Origin: Phalacrocorax aristotelis
Lineage: Eukaryota; Chordata; Aves; Suliformes; Phalacrocoracidae
Length of the DNA stretch: 64,000 nt
Direction: 5' to 3'
Assembly (NCBI RefSeq): GCF_949628215.1
Contig: NC_134284.1
Location: forward strand, 1,922,001 to 1,986,000
How positions within the stretch are numbered: position 1 is the first letter of the stretch; the number at the start of each line of letters is the position of its first letter. A program made the translations under genes and the position numbers. Below the pieces are notes generated by a model, which was given only the letters and a program-made list of their open reading frames with translations, made no database searches and was not told the DNA's origin. Below, in pieces: positions 12,126-22,910 of the stretch.

Positions 12126-13916
12126 TTCATATGTTTATCAACAAATACATAGATGCACAGCACCCATGTATTTGTCACCCATTCCATGTTAGTAAGGCCC
12201 CTTGAGCACACACTGCAGAGAACTTCCCCACAGAGTAGCTGTTGCAGTGTGGCCATGGACATATGTCGATTGAGGAAACAGTTCCAAGGAACGTGGTTTA
12301 AGTCCTGTTGGCGAAGGAGTATGCTCGGGTTTTTAGATACTAGTTTGTCTTGGTGAAAGGAATGGAACACTTTCTTTCTGTGTTGTAAAACTACAGTCTA
12401 ACAATTTAGAAAGAACAGTTGGATCTTTCTCCTAAAACAAATTCCTGTTTTTAATGAGCAGTTCTTAGGAAGAGCTTGAACTGCTGCTGATGGTACCAGT
12501 AGCCTTGAGTATCTTTCTTGCCTTCCCCAGATCTCCAAAATGACTTCAGACCTCAGCTTTCTTTCCTCAAGGGATGGAGTTCTTCCTATCCCTTCCCAAA
12601 TTCCCACCCTTTCAAATATTTTGTGACCTGCCCATTCCTGGATCCAGCAAGCCTGGTGCTATTAGGGAATAGTTAGTTTTACTTTTGTCTCCTGCAATTC
12701 TTGAAAGCTGAGCCAGTAATCACAAAGTGACTGCCCAGGGAGAGCTGCAAACTGCCGTAAATAGGATACAACACAGGCAGGGCAGAGGATGAATTTGCAT
12801 GGAAAGGGTTGCTGTTAGATCTGTGTGTGGGACTGTGGCCTTCTCCCACGGTCCTGATAATCCCTGGTAGCACTGAATCTGCATAACTGATCACACATCT
12901 CAGTTTAAATAGCTGGTTGTTATTAAATGTTTGTTGGCTAAACTCTCATTAGAGGAGTCTTGAAATTAACTTCCTTATCAGCCTTTGCTTTGGAGCTGCG
13001 TATCAACAAGGGAACAGAGGCAAGGAACCCCATCCTTCTTGATGTAGAAAGGGTGATTGCAAAAGCACATCTTTCTTTCTACTGGATGTTTACTTTGTCT
13101 TCCCAAGCCTGGATTAAAGGTAGAGCGATGTGCACATGTGAGGTTACTACAGTCCTCAAGTTGCTCCATAGCAGTCACTGGAGCTGTACCCAAGGTTGAA
13201 CTTCATTCAGCGTGGGGCTTGGCACTCTTCTGGGAGACTGCAGATTCTGCCCATTACTGGACTAGGGAGGGGGTTCGTTTTTTTAAAGAAAAGCGAAATT
13301 ACTTGAGGCAGTTGTTGCAATGTGACCCCATCAACTCTACAATGAATTCCACCCTACCACTACTGGTCCTTGCCCATATATCTGCTGAAGCTGTGGGAAT
13401 GGTGAGACTGTGACATGCTGAATGGTGTGCTACTGAGGGTATTTTTAAAGGGAAAAATAGGGAGAGCACTCAGCGTATGTGCGAGGATAAAAACAGAATG
13501 CAGGTATGTGGAGGTCTTGCCTTGTTTTACCAGCAATATTTACTGTGGCATTGTAAGTAAAAGGACCATGGAATGCCATTCATATTCATGGCAGCTCTGC
13601 ACATGGACCAAGCGCTATCAAGTATTAACATAAATTGACAACAAAGGTTTTTAGTAATGTCTTTCAAAAGAGTCTGCCTTTCAAACTGGCATTTGTGATC
13701 ATTTGCAAAAATGCCTACCTGTTGCCTTTGCTTTAGCAAGAAGAAATACCTCAAGGAATTGATAAAAGATCCTAGGACAATCTTTTACAGTTCCTAAAGA
13801 CTTCAGTGGTCTCTGTTTCTTTGGTTTGCATGTGTTCACACAGGTGTTACACAGCTCAGTTCTTCTCCACCAGGAAAAGCAGAAAAGACCAAACACATCA
13901 AATGCACTGGAATGTA

Positions 13917-13918
<2 letters not shown>
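12126..13918. other. Unique non-coding sequence
   Basis: No supported gene. The bases just 5' of the CR1 (about 12,130-12,370) can be read as open frames on both strands, but neither continues the CR1 protein convincingly. I could not assign them to another element. The remainder is ordinary mixed-composition DNA with short open frames only. Confidence 0.5.
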
Positions 13919-13966
<48 letters not shown>

Positions 13967-13977
13967 CGCGTGCGCAT
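13919..13977. repeat. GT microsatellite running into a GC alternation
   Basis: About 20 perfect TG units (13,919-13,958) pass without interruption into an alternating CG tract (about 13,958-13,970) and then TGCGCA. The whole tract, about 58 bases, is strict alternating purine-pyrimidine, the best composition for left-handed Z-DNA. Such a locus is expected to be length-polymorphic. Confidence 0.95.
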
Positions 13978-15056
13978 GGGTGTTCTTAAACTGAATGCAG
14001 TCTGACATCCCCTACCCCTTCTTTCTTCCACGTGCCTCACCTTTCCCCTTAGCCACAGAAAGGAGGGTCTCTTCCTGTGAATCCCATGCTGGAAGTTGGT
14101 TTCTGGGAAGCGAAACCTAATGTCTGTGGACTGTTTTTTAAAGCCATGTTTCAGTTCTGTCTTCAGACTCTTTGCTGCCTTTGGGGAATGGAGGGGTGGG
14201 AAGGGTAGATTCTTAAACTGTTTTTAAAATCTATTATGGAAATTTTGCATGTATAAAGTTATTCTTAAATCTAAAGGAGTCTTCCCAGTTTGTGGACGCA
14301 GCTCCAGGAGAGCATCGTCACAGATTCCTCAGCTCTGGTTTTGATCAGACTATTCTGAAAGGAAAATTTGATGACAAAAGGGGGAGAGATTGGTGTGATG
14401 GAAAGACAACATTGTATCTCCTTAAACAAATGTCAGAAGTTAAGCTTGCAAAAGGGAAGTTTCAAAACAGCCCAAGGGATTCGTATATCTTGTTTCCACT
14501 GCGTGCATTTGAAAATCCTGCCACCAAATTTGAGTTTGGGTGTCTAGACTGTTGGGTTTTTTTGGTAAAACTAATCATGTATCTTTTCTGTTCTCTTCAA
14601 TGACATGTAGTACAGTCTCCCTTGTTTATAGGTAAAAGTCACTGATGAGAGTACTGTGAAATGTGGATTCACATTTTCTCCCTCCCCTTCCTGCACAACT
14701 TTTCTACTTTGGTGGGATACTTTTTTTCTTTTTTCCCTTTTTTAAAACTTCAGAGTCCTTCATCTGGGAAACAAAAAGGGTAAGGTGAGCTAGAATTTGC
14801 AATATACTTAATAAACTTTCCCTCAATGGAGGGTTTCCCCATGATTTCTGACTTCTGATATTCACCAGAGTATGATACTGTCCTGCTGCAGAAGTAAAGC
14901 CGATGCTCTCCTGTGAGATTTCTGCCTGATTAGTCCTGAAGTGCACACACCTTCATTGCCATGGACTGAGACCCAGTGAGAATGTAGCATTTTGTTTATC
15001 CTGGTTGTGTGCCTCCAGGACTCCTGCCTGTACCAGTGGTGACTGGGCAAAACTCC
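13978..15056. other. Unique non-coding sequence
   Basis: No recognisable exon. The only sizeable + strand open frame (14,292-14,603, about 103 residues) has no domain I know and a composition compatible with chance. It lies upstream of the polyadenylation-type signal at 15,178, so an untranslated exon here cannot be excluded, but nothing in the sequence demands one. Confidence 0.5.
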
Positions 15057-15082
15057 TTTTTTTTTTTTTTTTTTTTTTTTTT
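15057..15082. repeat. 26-base T homopolymer
   Basis: An uninterrupted run of 26 T. Read on the minus strand it could be the poly(A) tail of a retrotransposed copy whose body would lie at higher coordinates. I recognise no gene or SINE body there, so simple slippage expansion is the more cautious reading. Confidence 0.85.
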
Positions 15083-15177
15083 CATCTGTGCAGTATATTT
15101 GCTTTGTGCTTTCTTTCTTTGGTGCTTTTTAATACTTTAATACTTGGATTGTTTTTCTAATAACTGGTACAATTTTT

Positions 15178-15215
15178 AATAAAATTGTTAAATTCTTTGT
15201 CTGTGGTCTTTGCTT
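15178..15215 (+). promoter_or_regulatory. Polyadenylation-type signal
   Basis: AATAAA at 15,178-15,183 is followed after about 20-30 bases by a GT/T-rich stretch (TTTGTCTGTGGTCTTTG, about 15,196-15,212). That spacing matches the usual AAUAAA, cleavage site and downstream GU-rich element. Upstream sequence is AT-rich, as in many 3' UTR ends. No coding exon was found upstream, so this may mark the end of a non-coding transcript or be a chance combination. Confidence 0.35.
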
Positions 15216-17270
15216 TATTTTTTAAGGGATGGAGGGCATTTACACAGCTGGCCCGTTCTGGGGTTACCCAAATCAGCAATACAATTTGGGTTGTTCAACT
15301 TTGAAAGTATCTGGTAGATCATTTTATGTGCACCCTAATACCACGCCTTGCAACAAAGACTCTTCTTTCCAGATTGGATTGCTCTCCTTGGGCTAATTTA
15401 ATTTTTGAAATAGTCTTTCAAGGAGGTATGTTCCCACACCTGGATAGAGAACTCCTGCTACTTAGAGCTGCGTGGCTAACTTGCTGCTTCAAATCTGGAA
15501 GATCTCTTAAGGCATACGTGAGATGCATCCTCCAAGTTGGCAAAATGTAACCTTTGATTGATGGCTGCTCACCTACTGCCTGCGCAAGTACATTCAAAGG
15601 CACTCGGGACCTGAGACTAAAAACTCATTGCTTGGTAATCCTACTAGGGAAATATGGTTCTCACTACATCAGGAGACTAAAGGCAGTGGAGGAAGGTGGC
15701 CGTCGCTTTGAGAGGGCTTGTAAAGTGGTAATGATGTCCTCAAACACAGACACGAGACTGTCTTGGCCATCCCGAGTGACAGCAAGATATGTTTTGGTAA
15801 TCATCAGACCTGTCCTTAAGTTTTAACCTGTTTCTATAGGGGAAAAACTCCCTCCATTAAGTAATGGTAGTTAACTTGGGTGGAGCAGAAATGGCGACGT
15901 ATCGCAAATTATTTATAATATAGCTGGTCAAATTCCTTCAACCACATTCCTCCCCCAGTGCGATGCTGCTGGTCCAGTGTTCATGGGAGGCTTTAGGGAA
16001 CCCGCTTAACAATCCTGCCCGATGTTAAGTTGCCTCGGCTGGTGTGTGCGTGTTACAAAAGGGCCTTTCATTCCAAGAACACATGATGTGTGTGGTATGA
16101 AAAGCCACATGTGCATCTAAGACCACAGGGGGAAAAAGACAGTTTTTCTTTTCATTGTATTAGATCTAGTGAGAAGTGTGTCCCCTGGCCAGCCTCATGT
16201 GACCGTGAAAGAGCCTGTTGTAATACACTGATACGAGGGGACAGAAGTGAGATGGACTTAGATGGGAGGGTTGGCTCTGAATTTCCTCATTCTCATGTGG
16301 TTAAATTCTCACCATTAGTTAAACTGTTGCTCTTAAAAGCTTTAATACTTCTTGTATCAAAGAGAAGAATGGCTTTTAAAAATGAACAGTTTGTAAGGCT
16401 ACCCCAGAAGCATTTGCCAAAGCAGCAGGACGCACAGCACCTTGCTCAAAGCAAAGGCAAGTGCACAGATGTACGGATGGCCTCCCTTTCCCTGAGGTCT
16501 CCTGGATTAATCGTGGCTCTTTGGTTTGGCTCTATTGTGACCTGCTGTCTGTCACCCAGCTGTGGCAAGTAGATTCAGGGTGCATGGAAACATTGTCGGG
16601 TTGGGCATCAGGGCCAAACACTAGGAGCTGGAACATTTCTATTACAACAGCCATTAATACATTTTTTCTTTTTTTTTTTGTAGTTTGAAAAAAACTGGAT
16701 ATCCTAGAAAATGTACTTCAGAAAAGCTTTCCGCTTAAAATACTAAGCCTGCATACTAACAGGGCACTTTCAATTTATTTCCAGCCATGGCCCCTTTCAT
16801 GACAATCACAACATGTCTCTCATTTTATGTACTGGCATGACTAGCACTTTAAGGGAAAATGAGTTTTGTTATTAACTTCCTAGCGGTATGCTGTAGGGAC
16901 AAGGTAAGAAGTTTAAGTAGGATTACTGCTTCAAGGAAAAAATGTTTATCAGGAAGTGCTCAGCCTGTCTCGTTAAAAATAATAAAGCACTCTGAGGACG
17001 AGAAAGTTCTTTGGTTGCGCAAGCTACTGCACAAAGCACTCTATTTTCATGGCTCTGGCTGCTGAAGTTTAGAAGCCACTGTAGTATATGGATTGGGGAA
17101 TATTTTCCAATCACTCATACCATTGTTTTACAGTGCAGTAAATGTGCCCGTCCGCAGTCTCTGCAATGTATATGTAAGTTTGGATGCAGCTCTGCTCACC
17201 AGCCTTCTCTCTGTGCTGTCACACCTGAGTAATTCAGAAATAATCCAGCTCCATTTCCACCTTTTGCACT
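15216..17270. other. Unique non-coding sequence
   Basis: No supported gene or recognised repeat. A 160-residue + strand open frame at 16,090-16,572 has no recognisable domain and no convincing splice-site framing, and is treated as chance. Confidence 0.55.
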
Positions 17271-17282
17271 CCCCCCCCCCCC
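17271..17282. repeat. C homopolymer, 12 bases
   Basis: A run of 12 C on the + strand within a T/C-rich context. It is a simple repeat, notable only because C/G homopolymers of this length are rarer than A/T ones. Confidence 0.9.
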
Positions 17283-17559
17283 ACCTCCTATTTATGGAAA
17301 GGTGGGGTTTGGGAAGGAAAAAGCATCCTGAAAGCAATTTTTGACAGTTTTGGGAGATTGGCGTTAAAATGCAAGAGGTGCAGTTGCTTCATTGTGCGTA
17401 TCGCTGGTTCCTGTTGCAAGGTGTGAATAAAAAGAAACTTGTTTCCAACAGGAATCTAACAAAGAGCGGATGATAATTTCTGGCAGTGAGTTGTCTTCCA
17501 CCTGACACAATGCGTGGTACCCTAACACACGTAGGGTCCAAAAACAAACCACCAGGCAA

Positions 17560-17610
17560 GATGCACTGACGTCAGCATTCATATTCCCCTCTATAAGTCC
17601 TTTAAATCTT
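17560..17610 (+). promoter_or_regulatory. CRE palindrome next to a TATA-like box
   Basis: A full TGACGTCA cyclic-AMP-response element lies at 17,568-17,575. About 15 bases downstream is CTATAAGT (17,591-17,598), and a RUNX-like AACCACC is about 20 bases upstream of the CRE. A CRE just upstream of a TATA-like box is a common core-promoter arrangement for CREB/ATF-driven genes. No transcript or first exon can be recognised downstream. The TATA match is imperfect, so this is a candidate only. Confidence 0.3.
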
Positions 17611-18902
17611 GATTTCTCTTAAATGAATTATGTTCTCTGTAACGTTCATAATGGACTCTTTTCTTTCTCCATTAAAGTCTGTGTCAGCATTCTCCTTCTC
17701 TGTGTTTTGCCTCAGGGCTCTTGATGTATACAAAGGCTCCTCTGTTTTCTGCTCTTAGTCACACGCTTTCACTCTTAACCTCAGCGCTATAAACTAAACA
17801 TCCACCCACTATGGCTGGAGATGACCCTGTTTACGTCTGCTGCTCAAATCACGACAGCAACAATCATGAAACTATGTTTTAATTGAGACAGTTAGTTCTT
17901 AATAAGAGAACAATGAGGCTTGACTTCTTATAGCAGTACAAGTTTTTGCAAAAATTTCAACAGAAATAAAAAAACTGGGAAAAGCTAATGGAATCCATAG
18001 AGAAATGGCTTGTTTCATTAATTTTACTTCACCACCCTTTTAAATTACTGTAGATGATTTGTTGTAGCAGTCCATTGTGGTATTGGGACATGCCAACTCA
18101 ATCCAAGGCAGCAAGGGCACAGGTAGGGGAGTGGGGCTTATGTCATGGTGATTGTCCTGGACCATGACTCTCTGCTGTGCCAGCAGTAAGTGTAGGACAG
18201 CAGGGTCACCCACACCACCGAGAAATTCGCTTTTTTGGACATCTTTGCACCAGCCTTACTGCCACAACTGCTAAGCAGGGGGCTGCTTGAGAAAAATGAC
18301 TCTTCCTAAGGACACCACCAACACGTAGGAAACGGTGAGCAGCGATGGGTTTGGGAACACAAGGGAAAGGGGCAGGAATACTGTTAATTCACAGTGTAGG
18401 ACAGCTGTTTTTGCAGGTGGCTGAAACAGGCTATCAAGCTGGAGCCAGGTTTACTTCTCTGCAAGCACAACCGGCTGAAGAGTGTGCTGGAAGCAAGGTG
18501 CAGCTCTCCATGAAGGGCTGCTGCTCTCCTGGCTGGGTCCTGCTCTCCTGGGGGTGCCACTGGAGGCCGAGCAGTCCTGGGGGAGGGCGGCTACTCTGAC
18601 CCCCCACCCATGGTTACCTGCTGCACTCCCCCTTCCCTTTCATCATTTGGAAAGAACGTGCTGAGATGCTGTTGTTATAAAAAAGGTTGCAGTGTCTTCC
18701 TGATGGGTCTTCCCTGCCCATTTTGTCCAGTGCTGGGGTGGCAGCTTGCTGGCACTCCCCGCACTGCTCCCCTTGATGCCAAGAAGCCCGGGGCTCCACA
18801 GCCAGCAGTCAGCTCGCTCAGCCTCCTTGGGGCTCGCACACAGCCCTCCTTGGACAGGACGGGGTTACAGGGCTCATTTTACCTGTCAATGTGAGCACGC
18901 AT
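17611..18902. other. Unique non-coding sequence
   Basis: AT-rich to about 18,060, then more GC-rich with short open frames on both strands (18,345-18,900). None of these has a recognisable domain. No repeat was identified. Confidence 0.5.
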
Positions 18903-19110
18903 CCCATAGAATATTTCCTGGCACTTTCATTAGTCTAATTTTAAACATCCCAAGTGAATGCCTTTCTACTATTTCCCACGGGAGACTGCTGTACCTACTA
19001 ACAAATCTCACTGACAAAGGGTTTTCCCCAATATCTATCCTAACTTCTTTCTCTCTTCATTATATTCCAACGCCCTAGTTGTATGTCCTTGTGTCACTTT
19101 TCAAGGCAAC
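18903..19110 (-). mobile_element. Old CR1/L3-like remnant, antisense
   Basis: This piece aligns by eye, in order, with positions about 9,790-9,935 of the younger CR1. The block around 18,940-19,000 (TTAAACATCCCAAGTGAATG, then CCACGGGAGACT) matches the CR1 run over LDTFKSR and LPREG. It is followed by TCACTGACAAAGGGTTTTCC, matching the FFTVR region. A CATAGAAT at about 18,905 resembles the CR1 terminal octamer. It is heavily substituted with small indels and has no coding capacity. It may belong to an old CR1 or L3 subfamily. Confidence 0.6.
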
Positions 19111-19140
19111 CTTACCAAAGTCATTTCTATAACTAGTGCA

Positions 19141-19200
19141 CCCCAGAGCTCATTGAACTCCTTGGCAAAAGCTCCTGCTGACTTCAACATACTTGCAGCT
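19141..19200. repeat. Old palindromic amniote-repeat scrap
   Basis: The paired motifs CATTGAACTCCTTGGC and TGCTGACTTCAACA resemble the inverted 'CATTGAAGTCAATGG' core of an abundant old repeat I remember from turtle and crocodile DNA. The match is short and by memory only. Confidence 0.25.
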
Positions 19201-22049
19201 AGCTTTCAGGGAAAGCCCTGCCTTTCCCCTCAGCACAATCCTATATCCGTGGAGCCGCCATGGTGCAGCACAGCAAGACTTGGTTAGTGCTGCCGCCCAG
19301 CTCTTTGACTGCTGCCCTCGTCCCCTTTCTGACTGAGTCCGCCAAAGACTTCAGTGAGGGTCCAAGCATGCAAAACAAGCTGTATTAACCCAGGATATTT
19401 GTCAGGCTTTCAGAGGTGCCCAGCACCCCTGCCTGCTGGCACTGGCTCCCCCAGCAGTCCCCCCAGGCTGCTCCCTGAGCAGGCAGCCTGTGGGATTTGG
19501 GGCCGAGGCTCCAGCAGGATGGTTTGGCACATATGTCCTGGGAGCAGCAATGTGGCTCCACCACCCAAGTGCCACGAGTCCGGCAGCCATGGCTGTGTCC
19601 CTGCGTGGCAGTACCCCCGTCTGGGGTTACACTAGTAGCAACAACATGACATTGGTTGTTGCAAAGTTGGGTGTAGTAAAGCATTTCCCTTAATTTCCTT
19701 CCCAATATGATTGTGAGTCACGGTTCTTGGGAAGAGATAACAGGGGAAACCAAACAGTGCCTCGAGTTGTGCCCAAACATGAACAAATACCTAATCAATC
19801 AGGGATTTATCAGAAAAATACACGTTTAATGATGTAAGCTGTTATTTGGAGCTGACACTTGTGGTCCTTATGCCTCCACCTGAACTAGGCACTTTTCTTT
19901 CAGGTAGCCTCACCCACAGAAACAAAACCATCCTCACTCCCATCGTAGTAGTTCACTTGCCCTTTGGAAAAGAAGAACCAAAGCAGCACACCTGGCTTTG
20001 CAGCAACCACCCATGAAGTTGGCTTGGGTGAGTCTGCCTCGCTGGAGGGGGGTTATCACAGCCCACATCTAGAGCAGGTCTCTCCTTGACCTACCTACAC
20101 TGGTAGATGCAGCTTGCAATTCGTAATACCCCACTGAGTTGGGTCTTTATTTAAAGGTGCTGGGAGTCGGTCAACCAACTTGCCACACAAAGGCATTATT
20201 GTTGTTAAGTGTTCTTGTAACATAAAACACAGAATAAGACCCTGCAAGGGACATAGGTGCTTTCCTGTCCCTTTCGGTATTGAAGTCCACGCCCACAGTC
20301 TCATCTAGCTTGCTGCCTAACCCTGGAAGGGTTTTTCGCATTCAAGTTCCCCAAAAGCCTAAAATTCTGCCAGAGGCACTGAATGTCTCAGGACCAATCT
20401 CATTGTGAAGTCCCATGTTATCTAGTAAGACGGTGCCTTTCCGCCTCTCTCATTTGAGATATCTGTTGAGGCAGCCTGTTTGAGAGCACACCACCAAAGC
20501 AGGGTTCACAAAAGATGTAGGGAAAGGTCATTCTTTATCTGCTGTCAGCCAATATCTTAGATTTGAGCATTCATCCAGAGTCATCATCTGCTGCCAGGCT
20601 GGCTCCGAGCCTGGTGCTCTCTGCTCCCAGAGGAGTGCCCTACACACGTGTCTGGTCAGGCTAGGTTGTTCTGAACCTCTCCTGCTGGAGCTATATCGCT
20701 TAGGTATTTTTTGGGCCAGAGAGCAGGGAAAGAGCATGAATGCAACAATCATAGGGCTAGCAAAAGCATGGCATGAATGTAAAAAATCTGTGTTCCTGTT
20801 TACAATCAAGTGAATTTGATGGTTCAAGTCTTTGAACTCATATTGAGGGACGCTGCCCTGTGAGGTATTTGAAGTCTAAAGAGCAGTGTTTTATTGACCG
20901 TTCCCCTTATTTTCTTTGTGCCTCAGTGGTCCTCCCAGCTGTCACCCCACTGAGGACACCAGCCTGGGTGGCCTCTGCTCTTAGACACCTACTGCTTCTT
21001 AGGTTGCCTGAGGTTCTTAGGTTGCTCAGGTGCCCGGTTTGGGGCGGTGGAGCCAATGGAGCAGGTAGGCACCTAAAAGTTCAGTGTTGCAGAGTTCAAA
21101 GTTAGCCTGTTAACTTCCCTTTGTCTTTGTGCTCCTACTTACTCATCACTGTGCAAAATAGGGTAGTGCATTTGTTAATCTCAGAATAGACACAGTTCTA
21201 TAATGGGACATTACTTCTGTGCATTGCACTTCTTTGTCTGCGATAAGATATGGTTTCTAATGCCTCTTTTTTTTTTTTTTTTTTGAGTTGGTACTTGTCC
21301 AGAGCACTTCTTCATCTTGCCAGCTAGTGATTAATTGGCTGTACTGAAAGGTTCAACACTTCACTGTACGTTTACCAGAGGAGGTAAAGGAATGTGTGCT
21401 CTATATAGAGTAAAAGCATACCCTAACTGGTTTTAGAAATGGGTCATCACTTCCTCATTTTAGAATCTGTGCCCTTAAAACACACAAAGAAAGGTGCCCT
21501 ACCTTTTTGGTACCACCTTTTTTTATCTTATGTGTGGGAATCTCAGTGGGAAGTTTGGAGACTTCTGTTTATCTTCAGGTAAACACAGTACAGACAGCTC
21601 AAGCACAAACCTCCTTATCCTACCCCAGTGTTGTCAGCTGCCACAAAGAATGTGGTTTTGTCCCTTGCTGCAGGAATTTCCATGATGATTAAACAATTTT
21701 TACCTCCTGACAGTTAACGGGGAAAAAATTATTAAAAGATGTTGGCCTGGGCAGACCCTTGTCAGCTGTAGTTTCAGTTACAGTACCTATGCTGCCCAAG
21801 ATGTCTTTCAGCATGATGAGGCATATACCAAGGCTTTGTAGGTTAACGGTCCACTTCACAGCTAGAAGGCTTGAGAACACTTCGAGCAAAACTTGGAACG
21901 GGACACAGATCTCTAATTCAAAGAGCTATGTCTCAGCCACTTGCTACATAGACTTTTAAAAGGAAATCCCACATTAGGACCTTCTACAATCCATGTTCTC
22001 ACCCTTCTACAAGAGAACTTCATGAAGCAATTTGACCTTGTTCCTACTT
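19201..22049. other. Unique non-coding sequence
   Basis: No supported gene. There is a diverged 17-18 bp tandem duplication at 20,996-21,030 (TTCTTAGGTTGC repeated), which produces a misleading leucine-rich reading frame, and an 18-base T run at 21,267-21,284. Two short open frames near 21,490-21,690 overlap in different registers and are chance. Confidence 0.5.
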
Positions 22050-22200
22050 TTGGGTTAGCATCTGATTCATTAGCCCTAAGGTTGGAAATTCATGCTCTTG
22101 CAGCCAGACATCCATGGTTCATGTCTTGCAGATGACCCAAACATGGGTGTGTTTCAGCTGGACATGATGCTTGTAACCACTAGACCACAATCTGCTCCCA
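22050..22200 (-). mobile_element. tRNA-headed SINE remnant, antisense
   Basis: On the minus strand TGGTCTAGTGGTTA (22,187-22,174) is the A-box region of tRNA-Glu-like and MIR-like SINE heads. About 36 bases downstream is GGGTCATCTGC (22,138-22,128), a degraded B box. This spacing fits an RNA polymerase III internal promoter. The rest does not fold as a tRNA, so it is a SINE relic and not a tRNA gene. The family is uncertain. Confidence 0.5.
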
Positions 22201-22834
22201 GAGCCAAGAATAGCAGGAAGATTTCTGATGTTTGACTTGCAGCAAAGCTGTCTCACTTGCAAGACATTTTTGAGTGTTGGCAATGCTAGTAAACTGACAG
22301 GGACCCTAAGAGTGGGCAGGTAGAACTGGAAATGGAAAGGCAGGACAAAAAAGAAAAAGGATTTTTAAAAGCATTCTCTAGCCTTGTTTTTTAGTGTAGG
22401 TTTTGTCTGGGTTTGTCTTGAGTCTGACTCACAATTTTTAAATTTGTGGTAGGTTTTAGTGTTGCCAAACATAATATATCTTATCCTTCATCTAATCCTC
22501 TCTCCAAAGTTTTCATGCTTATTCAGTCCTTGATCTATCTTTTGGGATGGCTTCTAAGGATACCGACCAGTAGCAGATGTGATAGCATTTTTTTTTTGTA
22601 GTGTGGATATCTCCTGAAAGAATTGCACCAAAATAACAAAAGAGCAACAGCTTTTGGGGGCTACCAAACATCCTCCAGACAGTCACTAGTTTTGGTCATT
22701 GCCAGCCTAAGTTGATTTGAACGGGGAACTGATAAAGAAATGCTATCAAGCCCAGGCAAGTTACATTTCTGCTTCTCCATCTGAATAATTTCTTGACTGC
22801 TTGTTGAATGCTTGAGAGCAAGTTGGGCGCCTTC

Positions 22835-22910
22835 CAAAACAAAGCAAAGATAGCCTCTCTGTCCCAGAGAGGTTACAGTGCAAACAGAGACTATCCAGCA
22901 TGTAATAGCA
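22835..22910 (+). repeat. Old L2/MIR-type 3' tail fragment
   Basis: The run CTCTCTGTCCCAGAGAGGTTACAGTGCAAAC resembles the 'cagtccctgccc... gagcttacagtctaa' segment of L2-type and reptilian repeat tails. It is strongly diverged and short. It shares a family resemblance with the fragment at 54.5 kb, which would be the adjacent upstream part of the same consensus. Confidence 0.4.

Noticed and set aside
12110-12370. Extension of the CR1 protein upstream of 12,125
   Set aside because: The minus frame that abuts CR1 ends in a stop in a different register, and the residues do not resemble the CR1 endonuclease.
13919-13977. Direct-repeat array such as CRISPR
   Set aside because: It is a dinucleotide microsatellite without unique spacers, and the sequence is vertebrate.
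16090-16572. 160-codon + strand open frame
   Set aside because: No recognisable motif and ordinary composition; treated as chance.
20860-21105. Leucine-rich-repeat-like reading frame
   Set aside because: The leucine pattern comes from a diverged 17-18 bp tandem duplication at 20,996-21,030 and not from LRR structure.
22174-22187. tRNA-Glu gene
   Set aside because: Only the A box is good; the B box is degraded and no cloverleaf or anticodon arm can be drawn, so it is a SINE relic.
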